In this document: positions 40,867 to 40,906 of the stretch, piece by piece
Position numbering within the stretch: position 1 is the stretch's first letter
Layout of the letters: every line of letters begins with the position of its first letter
Origin: RGIG1918 sp045536045
Lineage (GTDB): Bacteria; Cyanobacteriota; Vampirovibrionia; Gastranaerophilales; Gastranaerophilaceae
Reading direction: 5' to 3'
Assembly (NCBI GenBank): GCA_045536045.1
Contig: JAZSMU010000070.1
Coordinates: 1 to 40,906, forward strand
Length of the DNA: 40,906 nt
Translations under genes and position numbers: made by a program
Notes under the pieces: model-generated
Told to the model about the DNA's origin: nothing
Database searches by the model: none
The model's input: only the letters and a program-made list of their open reading frames with translations

Positions 40867-40906
40867 CCTTAATAATATTGCCAAAATATTAAATGGAGTT
40901 TAAAAT

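Noticed and set aside
1..40906. tRNA, rRNA, riboswitch, prophage or insertion sequence
   Set aside because: Read through all intergenic gaps; none shows a cloverleaf, conserved riboswitch core, transposase or integrase gene.

Overview
This AT-rich window of about 41 kb is densely packed bacterial chromosome. It suggests a Gram-negative, flagellated, non-photosynthetic relative of Cyanobacteria, in the Melainabacteria/Vampirovibrionia (Gastranaerophilales-like) group. This placement is inferred from gene content: a DUF4330-type protein and a Tic20-like membrane protein (both known mostly from cyanobacteria and relatives), a complete minCDE set, flagellar basal-body genes, envelope-sugar genes and many AT-rich Shine-Dalgarno-light starts. 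No phage, IS element, CRISPR array, tRNA or rRNA was seen, and no gene-free stretch exceeds 300 bases.

Layout. 1-2309 (+): the end of a PfkB-type sugar kinase (heptose-kinase-like), a DUF4330 protein and an O-antigen ligase/polymerase, overlapping by 11 bases each. 2287-3075 (-): a YkgJ-type cysteine-cluster protein and a small unknown. 3208-4722 (+): gpmI with a clear terminator, then a small unknown. 5141-11128 (-): lipid synthesis and translation genes, rpmF-plsX-[hairpin]-fabD-fabG, rpmE-thyX and aspS. 11217-13442 (-): a GAF-GGDEF-HD-GYP protein and a YggU/DUF167 protein, divergent from relA/spoT-ribF (+, 13491-16600).

16592-27722 (-): reading in the direction of transcription, lytic transglycosylase, fliE, fliF, a FliG-position protein and fliH, running into minC, minD, minE, apt, a pseudouridine synthase, serS, a thymidylate-kinase-like gene and a small unknown. 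27825-29342 (-): a ComM/YifB ATPase. 29409-31883 (+): an unknown membrane protein, a UPF0173 metallo-hydrolase and a cation/Ca2+ exchanger. 31880-39840 (-): a tightly overlapping ten-gene unit of a Cys-rich small protein, TPR protein, Tic20-like protein, fliO, NeuB-like synthase, KdsC-like phosphatase, TPR protein, lysC, tilS and hpt. 39886-40866 (+): a GshB-like ATP-grasp protein.

Most notable points. The three Min proteins all carry long charged low-complexity extensions, and MinD also has a metallothionein-like N-terminal segment with 15 cysteines in two repeats. The Min genes directly follow fliH where fliI would be expected. The protein at the FliG position is not recognisable as FliG. 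A strong hairpin separates plsX from fabD with no room for a promoter after it. Several perfect or near-perfect palindromes sit at promoters. Three genes have a -10 box exactly 6 nt before ATG, predicting leaderless mRNAs.
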